Shown here piece by piece: positions 17,264-26,297 of a stretch of DNA of 64,000 nt; within the stretch, counting starts at the first letter, position 1, and every line of letters starts with the position of its first letter. Source of the stretch: Thermobaculum terrenum ATCC BAA-798 (GTDB taxonomy: Bacteria; Chloroflexota; Chloroflexia; Thermobaculales; Thermobaculaceae); assembly GCF_000025005.1 (NCBI RefSeq), contig NC_013525.1, positions 496,001-560,000 of the forward strand, given 5' to 3'. Below the pieces are notes generated by a model, which worked only from the letters and a program-made list of their open reading frames with translations, had not been told where the DNA came from and ran no database searches. The position numbers were made by a program, and so were the translations under genes.

Positions 17264-17764
17264 CTATGCCTGTGGCTGAGCGGACTCCGCTGTGCTGCTC
17301 AGCTGAGGCTGCTCGCCAACGCTTATCTTGATCTGCTTTGTCCTGACCTCCTCTACCTTGGGTAGAGTCAGAGTCAGCTCGCCATGCTCGAAGTGAGCCA
17401 CAGCCTTGTCCGCCTCAACCGGCACAGGCAGAGTGATCGTTCTGCTGAAGGAACCTAGGCACCTCTCACGGAGTACATACCTTGCGTCCTTAGGCTCCTC
17501 GGCCTTGTAGTTACCAGAGATCGTCAGGGTCTCGCCCGTAATGTTGACCTGGATGTCCTCGGGCTTGAACCCAGGCAGAGAAGCCTTGACTATGTAATCG
17601 TTGTCTGTCTCAACGATATCTATTGGCACCCAGTAACCAGTCTCACCGCCTCTGCCGAGCATCCAGCTAGTGGGTCTAACAAAGCTCTCCTCAAAGAGCC
17701 TGTCCATAGCCTCGCTCAGTCTAATCATCTCTCTGAAGGGGTCCCAGAAGTTCCTGTTCAGCAT
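17264..17764 (-). CDS. Small heat-shock protein, Hsp20/alpha-crystallin family
   Basis: 166 residues. The alpha-crystallin domain occupies about residues 40-145: it begins at WVPIDIVETDNDYIVKASLPG, continues with ITGETLTISGNYKAEE and RSITLP-type strand SFSRTITLPVPV, and ends with HFEHGELTLTLPK, the conserved GxLxxxxPK motif. The C-terminal I-x-I-like contact is KQIKIS. Such proteins form oligomers that hold unfolding proteins for refolding by ATP-dependent chaperones. The gene is a single transcription unit with a near-perfect housekeeping promoter and its own terminator; no CIRCE element was seen. GAAAGGAGGTGAG upstream is a strong ribosome site. Confidence 0.95.
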   Translation of the reverse strand: MLNRNFWDPFREMIRLSEAMDRLFEESFVRPTSWMLGRGGETGYWVPIDIVETDNDYIVKASLPGFKPEDIQVNITGETLTISGNYKAEEPKDARYVLRERCLGSFSRTITLPVPVEADKAVAHFEHGELTLTLPKVEEVRTKQIKISVGEQPQLSSTAESAQPQA

Positions 17765-17812
17765 ATCCGCTCACCTCCTTTCTGTAGACTCCCGACTCAT
17801 CCTTCACCCTTA

Positions 17813-17841
17813 TATATACAAAATCTCATAACTAATGTCAA
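17813..17841 (-). promoter_or_regulatory. Sigma-70 type promoter of the Hsp20 gene
   Basis: On the minus strand TTGACA (17836-17841), a 17-base spacer and TATATA (17813-17818) form an almost ideal vegetative promoter about 50 bases upstream of the hsp20 ATG. Confidence 0.85.
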
Positions 17842-17912
17842 GTCTAATCAGTAAAATGATACGATTTTATTACCGGTAGTACTACATATAGTTTTTGTTA
17901 TAGAATGCCGAT

Positions 17913-19643
17913 ATGAAGAAGCAGCCCATGAAGGTAACAAGAAGAAGGTTTCTAGCCTCAGTAGCGGTTGCCCCCTTAGTGTCGGCTGTGAAAATACCTG
18001 ATCTCGGAGGTGGAAAGTTGTCTGATCTACAGCAAAGAAGTCCAAAGGCAGAGGTGCCTATCTCGGATCTGCCATTTCACTCTTTTGAGAGGATTTCTAT
18101 GGGGCTTAGAGGAGTGGTATGTACCTCTAACCCATTGGCTTCAGATGCAGCTATGTGGGCTCTCAAAGACGGAGGAAATGCTTTTGATGCTGCCTTGGCT
18201 GCTGCAGCAGTGCTTACGGTAGTAGAGCCACAATCCAGTCATCTGGGGGGTGATGTCTTTCTGGTAGCTTATGTGGCGAAGGAAAATAAGGTGTATGCTC
18301 TCAACGGAAGCGGGAGAGCTCCTAGGGAGATCGATATTAGCGCCTTTGCAGGAGGGATCCCTGAGAGGGGACCTCTTGCTGCCACCATCCCCGGGGCGGT
18401 GCATGGCTGGTGTGAGGTGTCCAGGCGATGGGGTAAATTACCTCTCAAGAGGGTTTTGCAGCCAGCCATAGAATATGCTCGAGACGGTTTCCCGATTAGT
18501 GTTAGATTGGCTCGCAGTATATCCACTCTGGCCTCAATCATTAGTATGTCTCCCTATGCCAGGCAGCAATTTCTCTCTATAGACCCTAAGCCAGGCAACA
18601 TACTTCGTCAGCCTGCGTTGGCAAGGACTTTAGAATCTATAGCTGATCGAGGTGTTGATGGCTTTTATCAAGGCGAGATCGCTAAGGAGATGGTAAGAGG
18701 AATAAGGGAACAGTGTGGTGTGTTTTCCGAGGATGATTTGCGAGAGCATGATACCATTGTGGTTGTACCTATAAGTACCTCTTACAGAGGAGTAAAAGTC
18801 TTGGAGCAACCCCCGGTATCTCAGGGCCATATACTACTTGAGGAACTGAATATAGTTGAGAATTTCGATTTGAAGAGTATGGGGCTCCTTTCGGCAGATA
18901 CGCTTCATGTGCTTATTGAAGCCAAGAAGTTGGCGTTTGCTGATAAGGCTAGGTATTTAGGAGATCCTGAGTTTAGCAAGATCCCAGTAGAAGAATTGGT
19001 ATCCAAAGAGTGGGGTAGGCGCAGGGCAGAGGAAATCAACCTCAGTCGTGCCAATCCTCAGCCCGAATTTGGTCACCTGGGTAGATCTAACACGGACACT
19101 ACCTATCTAGCGGTGGCTGACTCAGAAGGTAATGCCGTAAGTTGGATACAGAGCATATTCTTTGTGTTCGGAAGCGGTGTGGTTGCTGGTAATACCGGTG
19201 TGTTACTTAACAACAGGATGAATGGGTTTACTATACAGCCTGGACATCCCAACACCTTAGAGCCTGGAAAGCGTCCCGTACATACTCTCAATGCCTACAT
19301 ACTCATGAAGGATGACAAGCCCTGGATAGTAGGGGGAACGCCTGGTGGCGATTATCAGGTACAGACTAACCTGCAGGTGATTTCAAACCTGGTGGACTTT
19401 GACCTGAACATAGCTGAGGCTAATGATGCTCCATGGTGGGCTTCTCTGGAGGGAAACAATATCCGCGTAGAGAATAGAGTTCGACAGGACATTCTTGCTG
19501 AGCTGGAGAAAAAGGGGCATAAAATAGATGTTATAGGTGCATGGGCTGGAGATAGAATAGTGCAGCTTGTGCAGTTTGGTTCCAATGGAGCTCTGCTTGG
19601 AGCTTCCGACCTGCGAGGCGAAGGTTATGCAGCTGCCTGGTGA
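17913..19643 (+). CDS. ggt: Gamma-glutamyltransferase with Tat signal peptide
   Basis: 576 residues. The N-terminus has a twin-arginine signal (TRRRFLASVAVAPLV), so the enzyme is probably exported folded. The Ntn-hydrolase core contains NPLASDAAMWALKDGGNAFDAA at its start and the autoprocessing site TDTTYLAVADSEGNAVSWIQS; Thr396 is expected to be the N-terminal nucleophile of the small subunit. Further family segments are GSGVVAGNTGVLLNNRM and a glycine-rich loop GGTPGGDYQ. Such enzymes cleave or transfer gamma-glutamyl groups from glutathione and similar compounds; the motif differs from the E. coli TTHYSVVD type, so related gamma-glutamyl hydrolases (CapD-like) are possible. No ribosome site precedes ATG 17913; TATAGA ends nine bases upstream, which would give a leaderless mRNA. 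Confidence 0.9.
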   Translation: MKKQPMKVTRRRFLASVAVAPLVSAVKIPDLGGGKLSDLQQRSPKAEVPISDLPFHSFERISMGLRGVVCTSNPLASDAAMWALKDGGNAFDAALAAAAVLTVVEPQSSHLGGDVFLVAYVAKENKVYALNGSGRAPREIDISAFAGGIPERGPLAATIPGAVHGWCEVSRRWGKLPLKRVLQPAIEYARDGFPISVRLARSISTLASIISMSPYARQQFLSIDPKPGNILRQPALARTLESIADRGVDGFYQGEIAKEMVRGIREQCGVFSEDDLREHDTIVVVPISTSYRGVKVLEQPPVSQGHILLEELNIVENFDLKSMGLLSADTLHVLIEAKKLAFADKARYLGDPEFSKIPVEELVSKEWGRRRAEEINLSRANPQPEFGHLGRSNTDTTYLAVADSEGNAVSWIQSIFFVFGSGVVAGNTGVLLNNRMNGFTIQPGHPNTLEPGKRPVHTLNAYILMKDDKPWIVGGTPGGDYQVQTNLQVISNLVDFDLNIAEANDAPWWASLEGNNIRVENRVRQDILAELEKKGHKIDVIGAWAGDRIVQLVQFGSNGALLGASDLRGEGYAAAW

Positions 19644-19672
19644 TCTAAAATTATTGGAAGAAAATTAGATCA
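19641..19672. repeat. Inverted repeat between ggt and manA
   Basis: TGATCTAA (19641-19648) and TTAGATCA (19665-19672) are perfect inverted arms overlapping the ggt stop codon and reaching the AGGAGAG ribosome site of manA. It could be an operator or a hairpin influencing manA translation. Confidence 0.4.
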
Positions 19673-19690
19673 GGAGAGAGGGGATTACAG

Positions 19691-20788
19691 ATGCCTAAGT
19701 TGTATCCACTTATTTTTGAGCCCGAGCTCAAGGAAAAGATATGGGGAGGAAGGAAGCTCGAAACCATACTTGGCAAGAAGCTACCTCCGGATGTCCCCAT
19801 AGGAGAGTCTTGGGAAGCGTATGGCGGCAACGTCGTGGCTTATGGCGATTATAGAGGGATGACAGTTGACCAGCTGGTTGACGAGCTCGGCAGTGATCTG
19901 CTTGGTGCAAGCATCTGGGAATCATACGACGGCATATTCCCTCTCCTTTTCAAATATATCGACGCCAATGAGTTCCTGTCCGTACAGGTTCACCCGGATG
20001 ATGAGTATGCTAGGACAAAAGCTGGCTATCCCAAAGGCAAGACCGAGTCTTGGTACATAGTACATGCTGAACCTGGTGCCAAACTAGTGCACGGCTGGAA
20101 GAAAGACACTTCACCAGAAGAGGTCGAGGACGCTGTCAGAAACAATAAGTTGGAGGAGCTGCTCGAGTACATAGATGTACAGGCGGGGGATGTGGTCTTT
20201 GCCCCTGCTGGTACTGTACATGCTGTCGGGGGCGGAATCCTTCTGGCCGAGATTCAGGAGAACTCCGATATAACTTATAGACTATACGACTGGGGTAGAG
20301 TAGGCTTCGATGGCAAGCCAAGGGAGCTTCATATAAAGGAGTCCCTGGAGACCCTGGACTACCATGCTACCGCTCAGCACAAGAATACGCCACTAAGCGT
20401 TGCCTGGGATGGGGTAACACGGTCTTACCTTGTGGCTTGCAGGTACTTTGTAGCCGAGCTGATGGCTGGATCTGTCGCATTCGAACTGGACTTCCAAGGC
20501 GATAGATTCGAGATCTTATCTCTGGTATCAGGTGCTGTGAAATTGGAGTGGGCTGATAATAAAATTAGTTTGCGGCCAGGCACGACGACGCTAGTCCCAG
20601 CAGCTCTAGGTAGATTACGGATAGTTCCTGAAAGCGAAGATGTAAGAATGCTGCGTATGTACGTGCCCAGAGGGTTGAAAGAGGATGTTGTGGAACCTCT
20701 GCTTTCGGCTGGTTATTCCCTGGAGCAGGTATTAGCTCTAGGGGGTGATATCAGGCATAACGATATAGCTAGCGTAGTACAGAGGTAG
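19691..20788 (+). CDS. manA: Mannose-6-phosphate isomerase, class I
   Basis: 365 residues of the cupin-type phosphomannose isomerase family, close in length to the short Bacillus-type enzymes. Metal and substrate motifs are visible: FEPELKEKIWGGRKL at the N-terminus, GESWEAYGG, LSVQVHPDDEYA (zinc-binding Gln and His), KTESWYIVHAEPGA, PAGTVHAVGGGILLAEIQENSD and the RLYDWGR signature. It interconverts fructose-6-phosphate and mannose-6-phosphate, feeding GDP-mannose synthesis with the mannose-1-phosphate guanylyltransferase at 47-48 kb. AGGAGAGAGGGG precedes the ATG. The YbaK gene follows six bases after the stop and is probably cotranscribed. Confidence 0.93.
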   Translation: MPKLYPLIFEPELKEKIWGGRKLETILGKKLPPDVPIGESWEAYGGNVVAYGDYRGMTVDQLVDELGSDLLGASIWESYDGIFPLLFKYIDANEFLSVQVHPDDEYARTKAGYPKGKTESWYIVHAEPGAKLVHGWKKDTSPEEVEDAVRNNKLEELLEYIDVQAGDVVFAPAGTVHAVGGGILLAEIQENSDITYRLYDWGRVGFDGKPRELHIKESLETLDYHATAQHKNTPLSVAWDGVTRSYLVACRYFVAELMAGSVAFELDFQGDRFEILSLVSGAVKLEWADNKISLRPGTTTLVPAALGRLRIVPESEDVRMLRMYVPRGLKEDVVEPLLSAGYSLEQVLALGGDIRHNDIASVVQR

Positions 20789-20794
20789 TCACAG

Positions 20795-21280
20795 ATGAAA
20801 CAAGCTGTTTCCAGGGTTGTGGAGGCTGCAAGATCTGCTGGAGTAGAAATAACACCCATAGAATACGAAGATAAGACGCATACAGCCCAGGCCGCAGCAG
20901 ATGCTATAGGAGTTGAGGTCGGGCAGATAGTGAAGTCGCTCATATTTCTGGCCGGAGATGGATACCTGTTGGTGTTAGTGTCAGGAAAGAACAGGGTGGA
21001 TGTAGACAAGCTGGCAAGGATAGTCGGGCAGGAGGTTAAGAGGGCCGACGCTAAGACGGTGAAAGAGTTAACTGGCTACACCATCGGAGGGGTCCCTCCT
21101 GTGGGGCATACTCAAAAGCCGCTTGCTGTCCTTATGGACCGAGATCTTCTGGACTACGAAGTGGTGTACGCAGCTGCCGGCACGGACAGGGTCAACTTTG
21201 CGATAGCTACGACCGACTTACTCAGGATAACAGGAGCCCGTCCCTGCGATATAAAGGATCAACAGGAGCAGGGCTCCTAG
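20795..21280 (+). CDS. YbaK/ProX-type aminoacyl-tRNA deacylase
   Basis: 161 residues of the YbaK/EbsC superfamily, which hydrolyse mischarged tRNAs such as Cys- or Ala-tRNA-Pro. Recognisable are HTAQAAADAIGVEVGQIVKSLIF (the Lys in IVKSLIF is the conserved catalytic residue of YbaK), LVLVSGKNRVDVDKLA and GGVPPVGHTQKPLAVLMDRDLL, ending in AAGTDRVNFAIATTDLLRITGA. It could be a free-standing editing domain. It sits directly behind manA. Confidence 0.88.
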   Translation: MKQAVSRVVEAARSAGVEITPIEYEDKTHTAQAAADAIGVEVGQIVKSLIFLAGDGYLLVLVSGKNRVDVDKLARIVGQEVKRADAKTVKELTGYTIGGVPPVGHTQKPLAVLMDRDLLDYEVVYAAAGTDRVNFAIATTDLLRITGARPCDIKDQQEQGS

Positions 21281-21340
21281 CTGATATCCTCTGCAATATT
21301 ATCTATCTCGTTCCGAATAGTAACAGGATCAACGAACAGG

Positions 21341-21994
21341 CTAATTCTGTTTCTCCACAACTGTTGTGGGATTCACTGGAGGTTCCACCTGGCCCGAAGG
21401 CGTGTGGTACTCCTTCCCTATAGGAGGGCACTTGTCGAGCGTGATAGCCTTGTCCACCTGGCGAGTGCCGGGAGGTGCTCCTGCTGGCACGTCATCTGGG
21501 AGGCTGGGATCGTGTAGGATGTGCCGGAAGCTCCCTCCGAACCTGGATGCAACCTCCAGCTTGGGACCACTACCAGGAGCTGTGCTATCGAGTATGTACA
21601 GTAGGTAGCCAAACCTGCGTGCCTCCAGAGGCTTATTAGTCTGGCCCTGTACGTCTCCCCAGTCCACATCTGCCTTAACTACTACTATTGCCAGGTGCTC
21701 ATTGGCTGGATCGATGTCTGCCGAGGGGCACATACCTAGCCCCAACAGATCGTCAAGCACCAGGTCCCTCGCCAGCAACACTTGCGGGGTACCGCTCAAC
21801 ACCTTGTGTTCCAAAGTAAAACGCAGTGCCCTTTGGGAGAGCTCCTGCTTGGTAGCCTCATCCAGCGTCGTCTCCTGAGAGGCGGCTTGTTTGTAAGTAT
21901 TACTCCTTACGCCTCCGATCGCCAGCACACCTACGGTTACGGTAAATAATGTTATCAAAGCCAATGTTAATCCTATGATCCATGAGCGCTTCAT
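21341..21994 (-). CDS. Hypothetical membrane-anchored or secreted protein
   Basis: The start at ATG 21994 is chosen because AGGAG lies seven bases ahead; an open frame continues upstream to 22030. The 217-residue product has an N-terminal hydrophobic helix (ten residues in, about 20 long: WIIGLTLALITLFTVTVGVL) and a soluble extracytoplasmic part with no family I recognise. The tail is Pro/Val-rich. A broken small secreted-protein gene ends 14 bases upstream on the same strand, its stop codon just before this ribosome site, suggesting that the two were cotranscribed. Confidence 0.65.
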   Translation of the reverse strand: MKRSWIIGLTLALITLFTVTVGVLAIGGVRSNTYKQAASQETTLDEATKQELSQRALRFTLEHKVLSGTPQVLLARDLVLDDLLGLGMCPSADIDPANEHLAIVVVKADVDWGDVQGQTNKPLEARRFGYLLYILDSTAPGSGPKLEVASRFGGSFRHILHDPSLPDDVPAGAPPGTRQVDKAITLDKCPPIGKEYHTPSGQVEPPVNPTTVVEKQN

Positions 21995-22008
21995 CTTTGG
22001 TCTCCTGC

Positions 22009-22337
22009 TTAGTACCCATAGATATACCATGTATGGGTGTCGCTGTAGCAGACGCTTATATCAGCCTTTCTTCCACCTTCTTCAAAACTTTCGTAGCAAT
22101 AGTACTTCCAGGTGCCGCTTCTGTACCCGTTATGTTCAGACTTGTGGAGCATCATTTTGATCTTCAAAAGCATAGTAGTGATGTAGCTTACAGTCGTAAT
22201 CGGATTTACAGTGCAGTCTCCAGTGGGTTCCAGGTAGCAGACTTGTGAAGGCTTACTCCGTAATTATTAGCAAATGCGGTCTGGACAAGCAGGATACCAA
22301 TAATGAGGGGCGTTATTGCCGCAATTACTTTAAACAT
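22009..22337 (-). pseudogene. Broken gene for a small secreted protein
   Basis: ATG 22337 follows GGAG and opens a frame with a clear signal peptide (hydrophobic core ITPLIIGILLVQTAFA, then NNYGVSLHKSATW). This frame stops after 43 codons, in NPLETAL-stop. Protein-like sequence continues in another frame down to TAA at 22009-22011, ending SGTWKYYCYESFEEGG and then DISVCYSDTHTWYIYGY; the middle also looks protein-like in the third frame (HYYAFEDQNDAPQV). At least one and probably two frameshifts are needed to join them. It may be a decayed gene, assembly errors, or a short peptide plus chance sequence. The layout recalls small bacteriocin-like secreted proteins such as the lactococcin 972 group, but the match is too weak to name. 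Confidence 0.45.
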
Positions 22338-22369
22338 ATTGCATACTCCGCTATTTAAGGAGTAAGGCT

Positions 22370-22394
22370 ATTATATATAAAAGGACTTTGTCAA
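22370..22394 (-). promoter_or_regulatory. Possible promoter of the broken small-protein gene
   Basis: TTGACA (22389-22394 on the minus strand) is followed by an AT-rich stretch with TATAAT or TAATAG at 13-15 bases, shorter than the standard spacer, about 35 bases upstream of the start at 22337. Confidence 0.4.
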
Positions 22395-22537
22395 GTGGTA
22401 TGGCGTTAGTCAGAGGTAATTTATTGTTGAGCGTTTCGTCGGCGCAGGCATAGCGAAGATGCAGGTTGGCCTAGCCAAGCTGCAAGAGGCAGGCGATCAA
22501 GCAAGAGTTTTGGCCTCAGCTCCAATGATGATCCGGT

Positions 22538-23035
22538 CTACAGCTCGTCATCGTCGTCAGGTGTAATCGATGGCTCGCCTACTCTAAGCCGCCTTTCCAG
22601 TTTATAAATGGGTGCTGGCATGAAGCTTAGCACTACCGTGGATATAACCGTGGTGAAGATTGCCAGCCAGTACATTCCTACCCCTACGAGCATACCTATG
22701 GATGCAACCAGCCAGATAGTGGATGCTGTGGTTAATCCTCTGATGCTGGAACCAGATCTAAATATGGTACCAGCACCCAGGAATCCTATCCCCGACACTA
22801 TCTGGGCCGCGACGCGCGCTGGATCCCTGGTTATCTGGCCACTGACCATGCTGAATCCATAGATTGAAGCGAGCGTGAAGGCTGTTGTGCCGGCCGCCAC
22901 CATCATATGGGTGCGCAGTCCTGCTGGTTTGTTTCTGGCCTCTCGCTCGAAGCCTATGACACCTCCTAACAGGAGGGACAGGAGTATCTGCCCACTCATT
23001 ATCAGGTCATGAATGGAGGGTATAAAGTCCTCCAA
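22538..23035 (-). CDS. MgtC/SapB family membrane protein
   Basis: 165 residues. The MgtC signature is clear: LLLGGVIGFEREARNKPAGLRTHMMVAAGTTAFTL (residues 20-55 region) with the conserved ER...PAGLRT, and IVSGIGFLGAGTIFR, followed by further helices. About four to five membrane helices are predicted. MgtC proteins are inner-membrane virulence and stress factors connected with low Mg2+ and acid; those lacking the C-terminal ACT-like domain, as here, are widespread and of unclear function. The start is TTG at 23035, preceded by GGAAGGAGATG; an ATG 12 codons in is an alternative. It lies 35 bases behind glpK and is probably the last gene of the c-di-AMP-controlled unit. Confidence 0.88.
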   Translation of the reverse strand: MEDFIPSIHDLIMSGQILLSLLLGGVIGFEREARNKPAGLRTHMMVAAGTTAFTLASIYGFSMVSGQITRDPARVAAQIVSGIGFLGAGTIFRSGSSIRGLTTASTIWLVASIGMLVGVGMYWLAIFTTVISTVVLSFMPAPIYKLERRLRVGEPSITPDDDDEL

Positions 23036-23070
23036 AATGGATCATCTCCTTCCAGGTCTGAGGTCTCTGA

Positions 23071-24570
23071 TTATTCAGTGGGTTTTTCCCACCTACAAGC
23101 TCTTTCTACAGCCCGCTTCCAAGTTGAGTAGAGAGATTCTCTCTGATCTGCGTTGATGGAAGGCTCAAATCTACGGTCTTCCTTCCAGTGTGCCTTCAGA
23201 TCTTGCTGGTCAGCCCATACATCGGTTGCCAATCCTGCCAGATAGGCGGCGCCCAGTGCAGTTACCTCTGTCATGGTCGGTCGTACCACTGGAACACCAA
23301 GAATATCAGCCTGTATCTGTAGGAGCAAGTCGTTCTTTACAGCACCCCCGTCAACTCTAAGCTCATGCAGGTCTATGCCGGAATCGGCGATCATAGCTTC
23401 TACCACATCCCTTGTCTGGAAGGCTATCGCTTCCAGGGTAGCTCGAGCTATATGCGCAGCTGTAGTGCTTCTTGTGATACCAATTATTGTACCACGAGCG
23501 TATTGATCCCAATATGGTGCCCCCAGTCCCACCAGCGCCGGCACGAAGAAGACACCACCACTATCTTTCACAGAGGAGGCTAACTGCTCTACCTCTTCTG
23601 AGGTCTTTATAATTCCCAAACCGTCCCTGAGCCAACCAACTGCTGCTCCGGTGACAAATATTGAGCCTTCAAGAGCATATTCGACTTTGCCATTGATACC
23701 CCAAGCTATAGTGGTAAGCAATTTATGCTTTGAATGAGTAGGCTTTTCCCCTATGTTCATGAGACAGAAGGAGCCTGTACCGTAGGTATTCTTCGCTTCC
23801 CCAGGTGAAAAACAAGTCTGCCCAAATAGGGCTGCTTGCTGATCTCCAGCCACTCCCGCTACAGGGATCTCAGCGCCGAGGATGCTGCTATCAGCATGGC
23901 AGATAATCCCGGAATTGTCGCATAAACCTGGGAGTATATGCTTAGGGATATTCAAGTCTGCCAATAGCTCATCAGACCATTCGAGCTCGTTTATATCAAA
24001 GAGCATGGTGCGAGATGCATTGGAATAATCGGTGAGATGTACTTTGCCTCCGGAAAGCTTCCATAGTAGCCAGCTATCTACCGTGCCAAAAGCCAGATCA
24101 CCTTGTTCAGCCCTCCTGCGCACTTCGGGGTCTTGCTCCAGCATCCAGAGGATCTTGGTGGCAGAGAAGTAAGCATCTGGCACAAGTCCAGTTATCTGCT
24201 GGTATCTCTCCGCCTTGCCTCGCCTGAATATATCGTCCACTAGATGGGATGTTTGCCTGCTCTGCCAGACGATCGCTGGGCCTACAGGCTTGCCTGTGGC
24301 TCTATCCCAGAGAATCGTCGTCTCTCGCTGATTGGTGATACCGATAGCAGCTATCTGAGAGATGCCCAGCTGTGATTGCTGGACTGCTTCCTTCATCACC
24401 GAGAGGGTTACTTCCCATATATGCTCAGCATCCTGATTGACCCAGCCTGGATGAGGATAGATCTGATCTATTGGTCTTTGAGCTAGAGATACTATGTTCC
24501 CCTCTTGGTCAAAGATTATAGCTCTGCTTGATGTTGTGCCCTGATCCAGGGCAAGCACATATTTGGACAT
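23071..24570 (-). CDS. glpK: Glycerol kinase
   Basis: GlpK phosphorylates glycerol to sn-glycerol-3-phosphate with ATP. The 499-residue protein, standard length, has the FGGY-family phosphate loop [13 protein letters not shown] at the N-terminus, [16 protein letters not shown], GNDAxx-type segment [12 protein letters not shown], the FGGY signature region VRRTV-like part [19 protein letters not shown] and the adenosine-binding [20 protein letters not shown]. It is between glpD (30 bases upstream) and mgtC on one strand, so glycerol is phosphorylated and oxidised by neighbouring gene products. No glpF facilitator is nearby. Confidence 0.96.
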   Translation of the reverse strand: MSKYVLALDQGTTSSRAIIFDQEGNIVSLAQRPIDQIYPHPGWVNQDAEHIWEVTLSVMKEAVQQSQLGISQIAAIGITNQRETTILWDRATGKPVGPAIVWQSRQTSHLVDDIFRRGKAERYQQITGLVPDAYFSATKILWMLEQDPEVRRRAEQGDLAFGTVDSWLLWKLSGGKVHLTDYSNASRTMLFDINELEWSDELLADLNIPKHILPGLCDNSGIICHADSSILGAEIPVAGVAGDQQAALFGQTCFSPGEAKNTYGTGSFCLMNIGEKPTHSKHKLLTTIAWGINGKVEYALEGSIFVTGAAVGWLRDGLGIIKTSEEVEQLASSVKDSGGVFFVPALVGLGAPYWDQYARGTIIGITRSTTAAHIARATLEAIAFQTRDVVEAMIADSGIDLHELRVDGGAVKNDLLLQIQADILGVPVVRPTMTEVTALGAAYLAGLATDVWADQQDLKAHWKEDRRFEPSINADQRESLYSTWKRAVERACRWEKPTE

Positions 24571-24600
24571 CTACTCCTCCTGTCGTTACCAAGTATCAGC

Positions 24601-26244
24601 CTAGAAAGTGCCAGAAGGTATACTGAGGCGAGAATTTCGAACGAATGCCAGGTAGCTCTCTACTTCCTGGTCCTGGCGATCTTTGGTCCAGTTCAGCAGG
24701 GCTGCCATCTCAGCCCCTACGGCGCTTGCCGCCTTCTCACCTCTATCTTCTGAAAACCCTATGTCGCTTCTTCGTAGCATGTAATCCGCTAAGGTACATG
24801 CATACTCTTTGGTAACTGCGTGCTTGACATCAGCTCTGCTATCTGGGTAGTCAGGATGTAGCCTTGATGATAGATCTGGGTCCTCGATGGTCATAGCTGC
24901 CACCTCTTTGTACCTGGACCCATACAGCCTTATCATGTGCTCTATCTGCTCAGCATCCAACGGATATCTGTCGGCGGAGCCGGCTAGTTGGTTGAGGAGA
25001 TAATCTGAGAATTTACCAGTATATCCCCCGGGCAGGGGTACAGCCGCGGTCCTGCTTGGGATTTTCACACCAAGCTGCTCGCAGGCGAGGTCTACCACGT
25101 CCTTTGATATGCCCCTGTAGGCCGTCAGCTTGCCGCCTATAAGCGAGATTATGCCCTTGATGCCATCCCTTTTGTAGTGGTCCAGGATTATATGCTTTCT
25201 TGTCACCTTGGACTCGGGCACGCCCTCTATCTTCGCAAGTGATCTTACTCCGGCGGTTGTGTAGTAGATGGTGTCGAAGCTTTGCCCTGGAAAGGCTCTC
25301 TTTACCTCAGACAGCAAGTAATCTACATCTTCCTCAGTAGCTGTGACTTCATCCATGTCACCTTTATAGTCGGTATCGGTGGTACCTATATAGGAGAACT
25401 TTAGCCAGGGAACTACGAAGAACAGCCTTTGGTCGCTCCGGGCAAACAATACCGCTGCATCTTCACTGATTTTTGGAGTTACCAGATGAACCCCCTTAGT
25501 TGTTCGGATGATATCATCTCCCAGCCCGAGGTCTGATGCCACCTGGTTTAGCCAAGGCCCGGAAGCATTAATCACCAGCCTGGATGTTACCTCGTACTCC
25601 CGACCGTCGAGAAGATCCAGAACTCTAACGCCATTGATGCTACTGTTAGATCTTAGTAGGCCAACTACCTTGGCATGGTTAAGTACTACAGCACCGTTTT
25701 CTTTGGCGGAGATGACGTTTTCAACGCACAACCGCTCTGTGAGGGGTGCGGTTGCATCATAGTACATGGCTGCCCCTTGTAGCTTGTCAACAGCTATGCC
25801 AGGTAGTCGTCTAACTGTCTCAGCCCTACTTAGGAATGTGTGGTTGGGCAGACTCTTGTCGTAGCTGAGTAGGTCATAAAGGATCATGCCTATTCTAAGC
25901 TTGTTTCTGTAAATGAAGCCCCGATCATATAGAGGGAGTATGAAAGACAGAGGGAAGACCAGGTGTGGGGCTATCCTCAGGAGAATCTCTCTTTCTCTCA
26001 GGTCTTCCCTGACCAACTTGAAGTCGTACATCTCAAGGTATCTTAGCCCACCATGTATGAGCCTGGTAGCGGCGGCGGTTGTGCCGTGACCAAAATCCTC
26101 TTTCTCGAATAGTGCTACCTTCAGCCCTCTCATGGCAGCGTCACGGGCTATTCCCGTACCCATAATTCCGCCGCCTATGATTGCTAAGTCGAAGTTTCTG
26201 GAAGTTGCTGACTTCCACTCTTCCTGTCTGGAAAGCTCATCCAT
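24601..26244 (-). CDS. glpD: Aerobic glycerol-3-phosphate dehydrogenase (FAD)
   Basis: 547 residues; oxidises glycerol-3-phosphate to dihydroxyacetone phosphate at the membrane, passing electrons to quinone. The FAD Rossmann motif DLAIIGGGIMGTGIARDAAMRG is at residues 20-40, followed by LFEKEDFGHGTTAAATRLIHGGLRYLE split over 45-72, typical of GlpD, and the C-terminal DAO domain has GGKLTAYRGIS and a helical tail YACTLADYMLRRSDIGF. It precedes glpK and follows the inositol-phosphate synthase gene by 53 bases, so the unit could supply glycerol-3-phosphate metabolism under the same c-di-AMP control. Confidence 0.95.
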   Translation of the reverse strand: MDELSRQEEWKSATSRNFDLAIIGGGIMGTGIARDAAMRGLKVALFEKEDFGHGTTAAATRLIHGGLRYLEMYDFKLVREDLREREILLRIAPHLVFPLSFILPLYDRGFIYRNKLRIGMILYDLLSYDKSLPNHTFLSRAETVRRLPGIAVDKLQGAAMYYDATAPLTERLCVENVISAKENGAVVLNHAKVVGLLRSNSSINGVRVLDLLDGREYEVTSRLVINASGPWLNQVASDLGLGDDIIRTTKGVHLVTPKISEDAAVLFARSDQRLFFVVPWLKFSYIGTTDTDYKGDMDEVTATEEDVDYLLSEVKRAFPGQSFDTIYYTTAGVRSLAKIEGVPESKVTRKHIILDHYKRDGIKGIISLIGGKLTAYRGISKDVVDLACEQLGVKIPSRTAAVPLPGGYTGKFSDYLLNQLAGSADRYPLDAEQIEHMIRLYGSRYKEVAAMTIEDPDLSSRLHPDYPDSRADVKHAVTKEYACTLADYMLRRSDIGFSEDRGEKAASAVGAEMAALLNWTKDRQDQEVESYLAFVRNSRLSIPSGTF

Positions 26245-26297
26245 GAATTCACCCCGAGCAGTTTATAGATTCCCTGCAAAACAACTGGATTAGGTGG

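Noticed and set aside
22430-22565. Plus-strand open stretch reading VERFVGAGIAKMQVGLAKLQEAG as a gene
   Set aside because: No start codon or ribosome site and only about 47 codons, overlapping the end of mgtC; perhaps a remnant, but unsupported.
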